This document shows positions 16,417 to 24,382 of a stretch of 47,351 nt of DNA, one piece after another. The notes under the pieces were generated by a model. The model saw nothing but the letters and a program-made list of their open reading frames with translations. It ran no database searches and had not been told where the DNA came from. Within the stretch, counting starts at the first letter, position 1. Each line of letters starts with the position of its first letter. Made by a program: the position numbers and the translations under genes. This DNA comes from Candidatus Kaiserbacteria bacterium (lineage in GTDB: Bacteria > Patescibacteriota > Minisyncoccia > Phycocordibacterales > UBA2100): assembly GCA_028286585.1 (NCBI GenBank), contig JAQBRI010000006.1:80558-127908 (forward strand), written 5' to 3'.

Positions 16417-18681
16417 ATGAAGGAACAAAAAAGAAAGCGCCGCACTCGTGAACAAATGCTCGAAGATCTTGGGCCTGCTCCGCGCAGCATTAGCTCTGAA
16501 GCAACGCGCGGTGTTATTTCTATATTCGTTACTGCAATCGCACTTTTTCTTATCATCGCTGAATTTGGAGGAGGCGGAGTGTTTGGCTCAACGGTCTACA
16601 CATGGCTCAACTGGCTCTTGGGAGTTGGGTACGCCTTACTTCCCCTCTCTTTTATATTGATCGCTATTCTTATATTTAAGTCGTTCGAAAAAAAGGTGGG
16701 CGGCGTGCAATGGGTCAGTCTGTTTATCTTTCTTATGTCAGGACTTAGTTTGATAAGCGTAGCCTTTCGCGGACGTGGAGGTGTGATTGGTGAAAACATT
16801 ACCACGCCACTTCTTGCAAGCGTTGATACCACTACTACGATATTATTTTTGCTCACATTTATTGTCGCTTCACTCGTCGTAGCATTTGATGTGCATTTGG
16901 GAAAGGTGCTCCGCGGAATCCAAAATATGTTTCTTTCATTGTGGACAAAAAGTCCCGAAGAAGAAGGTGTTGAGATTGAGAAGGAACCGGTCATCACTGC
17001 CCCGCTTATGGAAACCGAAGTTTCTATTCAGCAGCACAAAATGTCTCAGGACGATCAAACTGACGAAGATGCTACTCCAAAGAAAACTCGGATGGAAGGT
17101 ATTACAAAAATGTTTACTTCATCAGAAAGTGATGAGGGCTTCCCTATCTCAATGAGCGACGAAGCGTACGAGCCACCGCCACTTTCGATTCTTGCAAAAA
17201 ACAAAGGTAAGCCAGAAGTTGGTGACGTAAAGGCAAACATGAATGTCATCAAGCGGACACTGATGAACTTTGGCATTGATGTTGAAATGGATGAGGCATC
17301 GATTGGACCGACAGTTACCCGATATGCGATCAAGCCTGCCGAAGGAGTCCGTCTTTCAAAAATAGTCGCACTGCAAAGTAACCTCGAACTCGCCCTTGCC
17401 GCAAGTCCAGTTCGTATCGAGGCACCAATACCGGGCAAGTCTCTCGTGGGTATCGAAGTGCCAAACATCGCGCGTACAACCCTTGGCCTTGGTCCTCTCG
17501 TATCAGACGACGGATACACCAAGTCTGACAAACCGCTCCTTATCGCAATGGGCCGCCTTATCAATGGTCAGCCGCTCTATGCAGATCTCGCAAAGATGCC
17601 GCACATGCTGGTGGCTGGAACAACGGGTGCCGGCAAATCGGTAACCATTCATGATTTCGTGGTTTCTCTTTTGTATCGATGCGGACCAAACAAATTGCGA
17701 TTTATTATGGTTGACCCAAAGCGAGTCGAACTTACTTTGTATAACTCGATTCCCCACCTACTTACTCCCGTGATCACTGATGCCAAAAAAGCTATCCTTG
17801 CTTTGAAGTGGCTCGCAAAAGAAATGGATAGACGTTACAACGTGCTTGAGACACACAAAGTGCGTGACATCTCCTCATATCATGAAAACATCGTTAAGAA
17901 GGCGCTTGAAAAAGCAAAGGGTTCCAAGCAGATCGATGGAGAAGAAGCTGCACAGATGCCAGAGGCTATGCCATATATTGTACTCATCATCGACGAGCTC
18001 GCCGATATCATGCAAACATATCCCCGCGAACTTGAAAGCGGTATTGTTCGCCTAGCTCAAATGAGTCGAGCCGTTGGAATTCACCTGATATTGAGTACAC
18101 AGCGCCCGAGCGTTAAAGTCATTACCGGTCTTATCAAGGCCAACATTCCAACTCGTGTCGCATTGCAGGTTGCCTCTCAGATTGATTCTCGAACCATTCT
18201 CGATGTTGGCGGTGCCGAAAAGTTGCTTGGTGCCGGAGACATGCTCTTCCTTTCGGGTGAAATGGGCAAACCGCGCCGCGTCCAGGCTTCGTATATATCA
18301 GAAACTGAAGTTAAAAAAGTCGTGGCTCACCTTGCAAAGAGCGCTGTAGGCGTACTCAATAATGAAATCGACCTAACCGACAATAAGGCAGAACATGGCG
18401 GTGGTATGGATGCGATATTCTCTTCGATGGAAAATAGCGGCGACGATGAGAGCGACGAGCTCTATGCAGAGGCAAAAGCAACGATTCTTCAGGCTGGCAA
18501 GGCGTCGACATCATATCTCCAACGAAAACTGGGCATTGGATACGCTCGCGCGGCACGACTCATGGATATTCTTGAAGAACGAGGCGTCATTGGTGCAGCA
18601 GATGGCGCAAAACCTCGCGATATCATTGGAGCAGGCAATGCTGACGAACTCGTCAAACAGGCAGAGGCACAGGAATTCTAA
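16417..18681 (+). CDS. ftsK: FtsK/SpoIIIE DNA translocase (754 aa)
   Basis: Septum-located, hexameric ATP-driven pump that moves chromosome ends during division. Basic N-terminal segment (KEQKRKRRTREQ), about four membrane helices (residues about 30-165), an acidic/Ser-rich linker, then the motor: Walker A GTTGAGKS near residue 401, Walker B VLIIDELAD near 522, and the STQRPS motif typical of FtsK. The C-terminal gamma winged helix (TSYLQRKLGIGYARAARLMDILEERG) recognises KOPS-type DNA. I start at ATG 16417 because an extended -10 (TGG TAGAAT, 16403-16408) lies eight bases before it; ATG 16399 would put the promoter inside the gene. The next gene starts three bases after the stop. Confidence 0.95.
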   Translation: MKEQKRKRRTREQMLEDLGPAPRSISSEATRGVISIFVTAIALFLIIAEFGGGGVFGSTVYTWLNWLLGVGYALLPLSFILIAILIFKSFEKKVGGVQWVSLFIFLMSGLSLISVAFRGRGGVIGENITTPLLASVDTTTTILFLLTFIVASLVVAFDVHLGKVLRGIQNMFLSLWTKSPEEEGVEIEKEPVITAPLMETEVSIQQHKMSQDDQTDEDATPKKTRMEGITKMFTSSESDEGFPISMSDEAYEPPPLSILAKNKGKPEVGDVKANMNVIKRTLMNFGIDVEMDEASIGPTVTRYAIKPAEGVRLSKIVALQSNLELALAASPVRIEAPIPGKSLVGIEVPNIARTTLGLGPLVSDDGYTKSDKPLLIAMGRLINGQPLYADLAKMPHMLVAGTTGAGKSVTIHDFVVSLLYRCGPNKLRFIMVDPKRVELTLYNSIPHLLTPVITDAKKAILALKWLAKEMDRRYNVLETHKVRDISSYHENIVKKALEKAKGSKQIDGEEAAQMPEAMPYIVLIIDELADIMQTYPRELESGIVRLAQMSRAVGIHLILSTQRPSVKVITGLIKANIPTRVALQVASQIDSRTILDVGGAEKLLGAGDMLFLSGEMGKPRRVQASYISETEVKKVVAHLAKSAVGVLNNEIDLTDNKAEHGGGMDAIFSSMENSGDDESDELYAEAKATILQAGKASTSYLQRKLGIGYARAARLMDILEERGVIGAADGAKPRDIIGAGNADELVKQAEAQEF

Positions 18682-18684
18682 TAT

Positions 18685-19173
18685 ATGTCGAGTAATCAAG
18701 GTAACAGATTCACCCGCCTTGGTATCGTCGTATTTTTTATAGCAGCCGTCGCATACGGACTGTTTGAGGCGCGATGGGTGCTTTTGGGCCCAACCATCAC
18801 CATATTTTCCGACATGAGCCCTACAACCAGCGCCTTTATTCGCATACAAGGACGAGCGGATCATATTAATACAGCATCATTAAATGGTATGCCCTTAACG
18901 GTGACGGAAACTGGCATCTTTGATGAAGGGTACGCGCTTGTTCCGGGGATTAATCAGCTTTATTTTGATGCAACAGACCGATATGGGCATATGGCTCATA
19001 CGCGAGCGGTTATCGTCTACACTCCCCCGCAATCAACGGCTACATTGAATACCGGAACGACAACACATGCTTTTCTTACAATTCCTGTCGCTACCACCTC
19101 GGGTACCACTTCAATTAAAACCGCAACTACCACCCAACCTGCCAATGTTGCGACCACAAGCAAGGCGCAATAA
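18685..19173 (+). CDS. Membrane-anchored protein with Ig-like domain (162 aa)
   Basis: One N-terminal membrane segment (LGIVVFFIAAVAYGLF, residues about 12-28), an exported Ig-like/glucodextranase-B-type beta domain (about 37-112: RIQGRADHINTASLNGMPL, DEGYALVPGINQLYFDATD, the usual form of this fold), and a Thr/Ala-rich tail. It begins 3 bases after ftsK with no Shine-Dalgarno, so it depends on ftsK transcription. It could be an envelope or division accessory protein. No catalytic residues are seen. Confidence 0.75.
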   Translation: MSSNQGNRFTRLGIVVFFIAAVAYGLFEARWVLLGPTITIFSDMSPTTSAFIRIQGRADHINTASLNGMPLTVTETGIFDEGYALVPGINQLYFDATDRYGHMAHTRAVIVYTPPQSTATLNTGTTTHAFLTIPVATTSGTTSIKTATTTQPANVATTSKAQ

Positions 19174-19244
19174 GAGGGACATTCCTGTTGAAAGTCAGAC
19201 AAAATGATATACTAAAGACTGATAGTTCGACCTCGTTATTATGT

Positions 19245-19264
19245 AACTCATTGCACAATGAGTT
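19245..19264. promoter_or_regulatory. Inverted repeat in the recA leader
   Basis: AACTCATTG-CA-CAATGAGTT, a perfect 9-2-9 inverted repeat located between a -10 (TATACT, 19208-19213) and the recA ATG. It does not match the LexA boxes I know. It could be an operator or an mRNA hairpin. Confidence 0.5.
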
Positions 19265-19283
19265 CTAATTTAAAAATACATGT

Positions 19284-20417
19284 ATGGCATTTGGATCAAA
19301 AAAAGCAAAAAAAGATTTGAAAAGTGTCGGAACTGGTGAAGACAAGGATATCGAACGAGCAATTGCGGATATCAAAGCTAAGTTTGGCGATGAATCGATC
19401 ATGAAACTTGGCGAAGCTCCAAAGGTTCATGTCGATGCAATTCCGACCGGCTCAATCGGTATTGATTGGGCTCTTGGTATTGGCGGACTTCCCCGAGGCC
19501 GTATTATCGAAATATACGGACCTGAATCATCAGGTAAAACCACACTCTCTTTACACGCGATCGCAGAAGCACAAAAGAAAGGCGGCGTCTGTGCATTTAT
19601 CGATGCCGAACATGCGCTCGACCCGGAATACGCAAAAAAACTCGGTGTTGATATTAATTCCCTTCTCATTTCACAACCGGACAATGGCGAACAAGCACTC
19701 GAGATCGTCGAGTCCCTTGTACGCAGTGGCAAAATCGACATTATTGTCGTTGACTCCGTTGCAGCGCTCACTCCCAAGGACGAAATCGAGGGCGACATGG
19801 GTGCACAGCATGTGGGCAAGCAAGCTCGTCTTATGTCTCAGGCATTGCGTAAGCTCACAGCAATTGTTGCAAAGACCAAGACGGTTGTCATCTTCATCAA
19901 CCAGATTCGTATGCAGATTGGTGTGATGTTTGGTAATCCAGAAACTACTCCAGGAGGAAAGGCACTTAAATTTTATACCTCGGTACGTATCGACGTGCGT
20001 CGCATTGCTCAAATCAAAAAAGGCGAAGAAATCATGGGCGGTCGTCACCGCGTCAAAATTGTTAAAAACAAAATTGCTGCTCCATTTCGACAGGTGGAAT
20101 TTGACATGTTATATGGCGAAGGAATTTCTCGTGAGGGCGAACTACTCGCTCTTGGCGAAAAACTCGGCATGGTCTCCAAATCGTCGGGTGGCGTCTACAC
20201 GTACATTCCCGTCGGTGCAACTTCAAAGGAAGAAGCTAAACTTGGACGAGGATATGATGCGGCACGCACATCCCTTCGTGACAACAAAACTCTTTCAAAC
20301 CAACTACTCAAAGACATTAAGAAGGGCCTCGCCGAAGGAGGTGGTGTCATTGGTAAAATAAAAGGCACTGGTACCGGTACCGGTGCCAGTGCCGAAGACG
20401 ATGAAGGCGGAGAATAA
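19284..20417 (+). CDS. recA: Recombinase RecA (377 aa)
   Basis: DNA strand-exchange ATPase for homologous recombination. Core domain: Walker [11 protein letters not shown] near residue 77, [18 protein letters not shown], the [19 protein letters not shown] Walker B region, loop L1 ([19 protein letters not shown]) and L2 ([21 protein letters not shown]), all standard. The C-terminal region ends in an acidic tail (SAEDDEGGE) after a Gly/Thr-rich run. The 27-residue N-terminal extension is lysine-rich. It has a separate promoter near 19208 with a palindromic leader, then efp 35 bases downstream. Confidence 0.98.
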   Translation: MAFGSKKAKKDLKSVGTGEDKDIERAIADIKAKFGDESIMKLGEAPKVHVDAIPTGSIGIDWALGIGGLPRGRIIEIYGPESSGKTTLSLHAIAEAQKKGGVCAFIDAEHALDPEYAKKLGVDINSLLISQPDNGEQALEIVESLVRSGKIDIIVVDSVAALTPKDEIEGDMGAQHVGKQARLMSQALRKLTAIVAKTKTVVIFINQIRMQIGVMFGNPETTPGGKALKFYTSVRIDVRRIAQIKKGEEIMGGRHRVKIVKNKIAAPFRQVEFDMLYGEGISREGELLALGEKLGMVSKSSGGVYTYIPVGATSKEEAKLGRGYDAARTSLRDNKTLSNQLLKDIKKGLAEGGGVIGKIKGTGTGTGASAEDDEGGE

Positions 20418-20418
20418 G

Positions 20419-20446
20419 TAGACAACAGGTTAAAAATCGTTACAAT
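20419..20446 (+). promoter_or_regulatory. Promoter of efp (leaderless layout)
   Basis: TAGACA (20419-20424), a 16-base spacer and TACAAT (20441-20446), then exactly six bases to the ATG at 20453. Confidence 0.75.
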
Positions 20447-20452
20447 AGCCCA

Positions 20453-21019
20453 ATGTCACTACTTGCCTACAACGACGTGCTTCCAAAAAAGGTCATTATT
20501 ATGGATGGAGAACCATACGAAGTTCTCTCTGCATGGGTATTTCGCAAACAGCAGCGCAAACCAGTTAACCAGGTCAAAATGCGTAACCTTAAGAGTGGTT
20601 CGATGATGGAACATACCTTTCACGTGTCCGACAAAGCCGAAGAGGCAGAAGTCGAATCTCGTGGAGCAAAGTTTATCTACCACAAGCAGGGCGAATGGTG
20701 GTTCCATGAGGCAAACCAACCTTCGAAACGATTTAAGCTTAACGACGATCTCATGAGCGAGGCCGGTGTGTACCTCAAAGACAATACCGACGTCGACGTA
20801 CGATGGTTTGACGGAGAGCCAATACAAATAAAACTTCCTATCAAAATGTCACTCAAGGTTACCGAAGCACCACCAAACAACCGTGGTAATACTTCACAGG
20901 GCGGCAACAAGGTGGTTACGCTTGAAACTGGCAGTAATCTTACTGTTCCTATGTTTGTCGAAGCTGGAGATACTATTGTAGTTAATACTGAATCCGGCGA
21001 GTACGTAGAGCGGGTGTAG
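20453..21019 (+). CDS. efp: Elongation factor P with altered tip loop (188 aa)
   Basis: Three-domain tRNA mimic that rescues ribosomes stalled at proline runs. N-terminal KOW-like domain (residues 1-68), two OB domains after it (about 70-188) with MSLKVTEAPPNNRGNTSQGG and the C-terminal VPMFVEAGDTIVVNTESGEYVER signature. Where E. coli has KPGKGQA with the modified Lys34, this protein has RKQQRKP, so the tip residue aligns with Gln; lysyl or rhamnosyl modification of the usual kind is therefore not expected. Length is normal. The start is supported by the -10 six bases upstream. Preceded by recA, followed by a terminator. Confidence 0.95.
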   Translation: MSLLAYNDVLPKKVIIMDGEPYEVLSAWVFRKQQRKPVNQVKMRNLKSGSMMEHTFHVSDKAEEAEVESRGAKFIYHKQGEWWFHEANQPSKRFKLNDDLMSEAGVYLKDNTDVDVRWFDGEPIQIKLPIKMSLKVTEAPPNNRGNTSQGGNKVVTLETGSNLTVPMFVEAGDTIVVNTESGEYVERV

Positions 21020-21048
21020 TGTTGAGGTTTAGACAATAATATAAAAAC

Positions 21049-21186
21049 TTAGCGCCCGGGAAAATTTCCCGGGCGCTTTAGATATGCAACGCAAGGTCGT
21101 ACATAGTCCGCCCAAAAGTGAAGGGCGAGAACGGTGCCAAAGAGCGCTACTGGAAGAGCAAAAATGAACCAAGGTGCATCGAACAT
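21049..21186 (-). CDS. Possible small membrane protein (45 aa)
   Basis: Reads MFDAPWFIFALPVALFGTVL and on to PGNFPGR: one strong hydrophobic helix then a short basic tail. GGGAG lies 8 bases before the ATG. Its last codons run through the GC-rich hairpin at 21051-21077, so the stop codon lies just past the stem. It has the composition of a real single-pass peptide, but no homology is known to me. Confidence 0.4.
   Translation of the reverse strand: MFDAPWFIFALPVALFGTVLALHFWADYVRPCVAYLKRPGNFPGR
21051..21077. terminator. Bidirectional terminator between efp and the rpsF operon side
   Basis: AGCGCCCGGG/CCCGGGCGCT with an AAAATTT loop region, a very stable near-perfect palindrome. The T-run is better on the minus strand (GTTTTTATA), so it ends transcription from that side at least as well as from efp. 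Confidence 0.75.
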
Positions 21187-21303
21187 AACGCATACTCCCT
21201 TTCACTTACATGTGTAGCAAAACCAGCTCGTTAGCGCAAGTATTTGTATTTCCTCCTCGCATTCTTGAGGTCAATTAAATTGGATGCAGTTCGAGGCGCA
21301 CAA

Positions 21304-21349
21304 AGAAAATATCTCGAGGCATATCGAGATATGGTGAGAGATATTTTCT
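21304..21349. repeat. Long intergenic hairpin downstream of rpsR
   Basis: AGAAAATATCTC (21304-21315) and GAGATATTTTCT (21338-21349) form a perfect 12-bp stem, with a second CATAT/ATATG stem nested inside. It sits in the untranslated stretch after rpsR; there is no T-run of terminator type. It could be an mRNA 3' stabiliser. Confidence 0.45.
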
Positions 21350-21388
21350 GAAGCGCAACGAAGAAATGCGCCAATTTTATTGTCCGAC

Positions 21389-21589
21389 CTATTTTTGGAC
21401 GTACGGTAAGAGACCCATAAATCTAGCCCGCTTGATTGCAGTCTCAACCATGCGCTGCTGCTTTGCAGTAAGGTTGGACTTATCGCGACCCATGATGCGA
21501 CCGTGCGGATTGATGAATTGCTTGAGCAAATCAGTATCCTTGTAGTCGATGTGTTGGATATCGTTTTGTGTAAGAATGTTGTTTGACAT
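21389..21589 (-). CDS. rpsR: Ribosomal protein bS18, 66 aa
   Basis: Small-subunit protein that binds 16S rRNA together with bS6. The core signature IDYKDTDLLKQFINPHGRI and the RARFMGLLPYV end are clear. It is the last gene of rpsF-ssb-rpsR, 35 bases after ssb. The rplI gene that often follows in other bacteria is absent here. Confidence 0.97.
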   Translation of the reverse strand: MSNNILTQNDIQHIDYKDTDLLKQFINPHGRIMGRDKSNLTAKQQRMVETAIKRARFMGLLPYVQK

Positions 21590-21624
21590 AGATAATTTAA
21601 ATTAATTGCTGTTAAAATGACTAT

Positions 21625-22098
21625 TTAGAATGGAATGTCGTCGGGATTGATTTCATCTTTTGGATATTCGATGCCCGGACCACTTGATGAAGAATCATCC
21701 TGCATGTCCGCTGAAGCATCAAACGACTTTCCTCCGCCAGCACTATTCCCTGCAGGTCGGCCGTCGGATGAACCTCCTCGAGGACCAAACTGAACACGTT
21801 CAGCCAATATCTCGGTACGATACTGCTTTTGGCCATCCTTTTCCCAATTACGAGTCTGAAGATGCCCTTCGATAAAAGCACTACTTCCCTTTTTGAGATA
21901 CTGGTTCACTGTATCTGCCTGGCGACCAAAGACGACGATATTATGAAAGTCAGTCTGTTCCTGCTTTTTGCCATCTCGTCCGGTAAACACGCGATTAGTT
22001 GCAATACTAAAATTACATACGTTCATGCCAGATGGCAACGCTTTGAGTTCTGGATCGCGAGTTAGATTACCAAATAGAATGACCTTGTTGATATACAT
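21625..22098 (-). CDS. ssb: Single-stranded DNA-binding protein (157 aa)
   Basis: Tetrameric SSB with an N-terminal OB fold (residues 1-105: MYINKVILFGNLTRDPELK, NFSIATNRVF, FHNIVVFGRQADTVNQYLKKG, FIEGHLQTRNWEKDGQ), a Gly/Ser-rich linker and the acidic partner-binding tip DEINPDDIPF. It protects single strands and recruits RecO and others; recO is in this window. It lies six bases after rpsF, in the same operon. Confidence 0.97.
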   Translation of the reverse strand: MYINKVILFGNLTRDPELKALPSGMNVCNFSIATNRVFTGRDGKKQEQTDFHNIVVFGRQADTVNQYLKKGSSAFIEGHLQTRNWEKDGQKQYRTEILAERVQFGPRGGSSDGRPAGNSAGGGKSFDASADMQDDSSSSGPGIEYPKDEINPDDIPF

Positions 22099-22104
22099 AC
22101 GCGC

Positions 22105-22611
22105 TTATTCTGTCGTCAATTCCTCGATTGCTTTGTTGATGTCAGCTTCAGATACTGGAGCGGACTCTTCAGTTCGCTGCACAGTTTTGAGAGTGTCGGT
22201 ACGCTTGATGTCTCGAAGTGGAGCAGTTTTGATGTGAGCGCGAGTATCTTCACGAATAGTACGAAATACGATAGATCGCAAAATTTCAGGATCACGATTC
22301 AAGATATCTTCGAGAACACGTGCGGTTTCTGGAAGTGCTTCAAACTTGATCCACCCGAAGTATGATCGGTCGTAATCAACGTTTTTACCACGTTTGTGAA
22401 CACTCATTGGATAACTAAGGCGAATATTAACCGGAGCTCCTTCACTGATGAAAGTGCCTCCAGATCGCTCAATAGAGCCACGGATTGTCGAAACAACAGT
22501 CTCGATATCCTCTTCTTTTACGATTGGGACAATGTGGTAACCAATCTCGTAAATACGAGGCAATGGACCCTCATCGAGGTCTGTATCTTGTGTTGTGACT
22601 GTTTCGTTCAT
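22105..22611 (-). CDS. rpsF: Ribosomal protein bS6, divergent and extended (168 aa)
   Basis: Partner of bS18 on the 30S platform. The ferredoxin-like core is at residues about 18-120 (RIYEIGYHIVP, DIETVVSTIRGSIERSGG, NIRLSYPMSV, YDRSYFGWIKFEAL, DPEILRSIVFRTI), with an N-terminal acidic extension and a C-terminal tail longer than the usual 95-130 residues. Its identity is secured by the rpsF-ssb-rpsR order. A TACATT box with extended TG lies 9 bases before the ATG. Confidence 0.92.
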   Translation of the reverse strand: MNETVTTQDTDLDEGPLPRIYEIGYHIVPIVKEEDIETVVSTIRGSIERSGGTFISEGAPVNIRLSYPMSVHKRGKNVDYDRSYFGWIKFEALPETARVLEDILNRDPEILRSIVFRTIREDTRAHIKTAPLRDIKRTDTLKTVQRTEESAPVSEADINKAIEELTTE

Positions 22612-22690
22612 GTAGGTGCCAATGTATCACGAAATATCCCCAGTTGCAACACCCAGGCCAATAGAATTGGCCTTTTCTTTATCAAACATA

Positions 22691-22720
22691 TAAAAAGCCC
22701 TCGCGCAAAACGCGAGGGCT
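22691..22720 (-). terminator. Terminator of the 22745 orphan gene
   Basis: AGCCCTCGCG (22696-22705) pairs with CGCGAGGGCT (22711-22720), loop CAAAA, T-run on the minus strand; 24 bases after the stop codon. Confidence 0.88.
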
Positions 22721-22744
22721 CAAGGAATGAAGAGAGACAATCTC

Positions 22745-23416
22745 TCAATGGTTTAAAACTCGGAACTTCTGAGCAGCCAAAACTCCCAAATGAGGAACCT
22801 GGCGGTTGCCCCAAGAGTGGCCGACACTGAGACCACCGTTACCGGAACCGCCGACGCTCACGCCGTAACTAATCGATCCGAGACTGGAAGTCCTGACGTA
22901 GAGCTTGTCGAGCAGATAGATGTCGTGAACGGCCTTGTAGGTCGTGAGACCCCAAGTCGCCTCTGCTACGTTGGGGACTATCATCGGGTCGGCGACGAGC
23001 AATTGTTGATCCGACCAAGTCTTGTTGAGCGAGTTCTCAACCGGCTCCTTGCGGAGTGCGATCCAGATCAGGGTCTCAATCTTGTCGTTGTGAGAGAAAT
23101 TCTCGCTGGCTTCGTCGTACCAGCCCGAGTCGCCCTTGTCCGGCCCCTTGGAGTAGAAGTAGTCGGTATTGAGGGCACGGATGTCGAGTATGGACATCGA
23201 CATGGGCGGGCCCGCAGTGAGAAACATACCGGCCGTGGAAAGGCTTGCAAGCATCGCCTTTTCAGGCAAGCTCTTGCCGAGCACGATCAACTGGTCCTCG
23301 GTATAGGTGAGGCCACGTGCCGTCGCAATCTGGTCGGCAGAGATAAAGTCCTTACCGAGAATCGACCGAGCTTCGGTGTAGTCCGAAGAATCAGACATGA
23401 TCGAGTTACTCACCAT
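22745..23416 (-). CDS. Orphan G+C-rich protein, uncharacterised CPR-type family (223 aa)
   Basis: No membrane segment, no enzyme motif that I recognise. Distinct segments: YTEDQLIVLGKSLPEKA, PPMSMSILDIRALNTDYFY, WIALRKEPVENSLNKTW, VPNVAEATWGLTTYKAVH, LLDKLYVRTSS, and a Gly/Ser-rich end. I have the impression that proteins of this shape recur in Patescibacteria, with function unknown. The start at 23416 (MVSNSIMSDS) is set by AAAGGA 7 bases upstream. It has a private promoter (TTGACT-N17-TAATAA near 23500-23527) and terminator. Base composition is clearly richer in G+C than the flanking rpsF and tatD genes. Confidence 0.8.
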   Translation of the reverse strand: MVSNSIMSDSSDYTEARSILGKDFISADQIATARGLTYTEDQLIVLGKSLPEKAMLASLSTAGMFLTAGPPMSMSILDIRALNTDYFYSKGPDKGDSGWYDEASENFSHNDKIETLIWIALRKEPVENSLNKTWSDQQLLVADPMIVPNVAEATWGLTTYKAVHDIYLLDKLYVRTSSLGSISYGVSVGGSGNGGLSVGHSWGNRQVPHLGVLAAQKFRVLNH

Positions 23417-23553
23417 TTTCGTGTCCTTTCGTTGACTTACCCGATGCATCGAGCGATGACGGTCTCATTCGAGACTTGAATCTCAAAGAACTATACTTTT
23501 TATTAACATAAAATATGTAATCAGTCAACTTTGAATCGTTCGGGTGTTGTGAG

Positions 23554-24381
23554 TTAAATGCGAAAAACTCTCTTCGCGTTCTCAAGTAACTGACTTGTCA
23601 CAACTTCTTCGTTCTCGCCTCGTATGCCGGCAATGGCATTAACGATATACGGAACATAAGATGGTTCGTTGCGCTTACCTCGAAATGGAACTGGGGTTAC
23701 ATAGGGAGCGTCGGTTTCCGAAAGCAGCATATCAAGCGGAGCGTTCTTGATAACCTCGTCGTAGTCATGGGTAAAAGTAACGACTCCGGTAAACGAAAGT
23801 GTAAAACCAGCGTCCAGAAATTGCTTGGCAATCACCCAATCCCCTGCAAAAAAATGTACGTCTCCCCGCACTTTTGCATGAGCTTTCAATAATTCCAGTG
23901 CGTCGATATATGCGTCTGCAGTTTTAGCAGCAGAGCGAATATGCAGCATCAGCGGCTTTTGAACCAGATTGGCAAGTTCTATCTGCTGAACAAACGCGTC
24001 CTCCTGTTTCTTTTTTGATTCAGCGTCCAAATGATAATAATCGAGTCCGCACTCACCTATCGCTATCACCTTTTTTGAGCGTGCGAGTTCTTCATATTTT
24101 TTGCTATCAAATACTTCGCCGCGCGAAGTAAATTCTTTTCCTCCTTCACCCAATTCTTGTTCGTCGTGATACGACTTACTCGTATGTACTGGATGCAATC
24201 CAATAGTTGCCCATACGTCGTCGTATTTTTCGGCAGCAACAACTCCAGCACTCGAGGTATCGTACTGCGTTCCCACCAAATTCATTCCCACACCGGCTTC
24301 ATGTGCCCGAGCAATCACTTCGTTTGTCTCATCTCCATATGCTGCAAAGTGCACATGCGTATGCGCATCAAAATATTTCAT
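23554..24381 (-). CDS. tatD: TatD-family metal-dependent DNase (275 aa)
   Basis: TIM-barrel metallohydrolase. Metal ligands and signatures: DAHTHVHF at the N terminus, AIGECGLDYYH, PLMLHIRSAA, VHFFAGDW in place of the usual H.F.G, and LLSETDAPYVTP. A 3'-5' nuclease acting on single-stranded or damaged DNA is typical of the family. The start at 24381 (MKYFDAHTH) is one base after the metG stop; this metG-tatD pairing is common in many bacteria. Confidence 0.92.
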   Translation of the reverse strand: MKYFDAHTHVHFAAYGDETNEVIARAHEAGVGMNLVGTQYDTSSAGVVAAEKYDDVWATIGLHPVHTSKSYHDEQELGEGGKEFTSRGEVFDSKKYEELARSKKVIAIGECGLDYYHLDAESKKKQEDAFVQQIELANLVQKPLMLHIRSAAKTADAYIDALELLKAHAKVRGDVHFFAGDWVIAKQFLDAGFTLSFTGVVTFTHDYDEVIKNAPLDMLLSETDAPYVTPVPFRGKRNEPSYVPYIVNAIAGIRGENEEVVTSQLLENAKRVFRI

Positions 24382-24382
24382 A

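Noticed and set aside
22651-22680. GGCCAATAGAATTGGCC followed by T-rich stretch as a plus-strand terminator
   Set aside because: No plus-strand gene precedes it; it may be a chance palindrome in the rpsF upstream region.
22790-23479. 229-aa plus-strand frame opposite the 22745 gene
   Set aside because: Opened by the high G+C of the real gene; the minus frame has a Shine-Dalgarno site, promoter and terminator.
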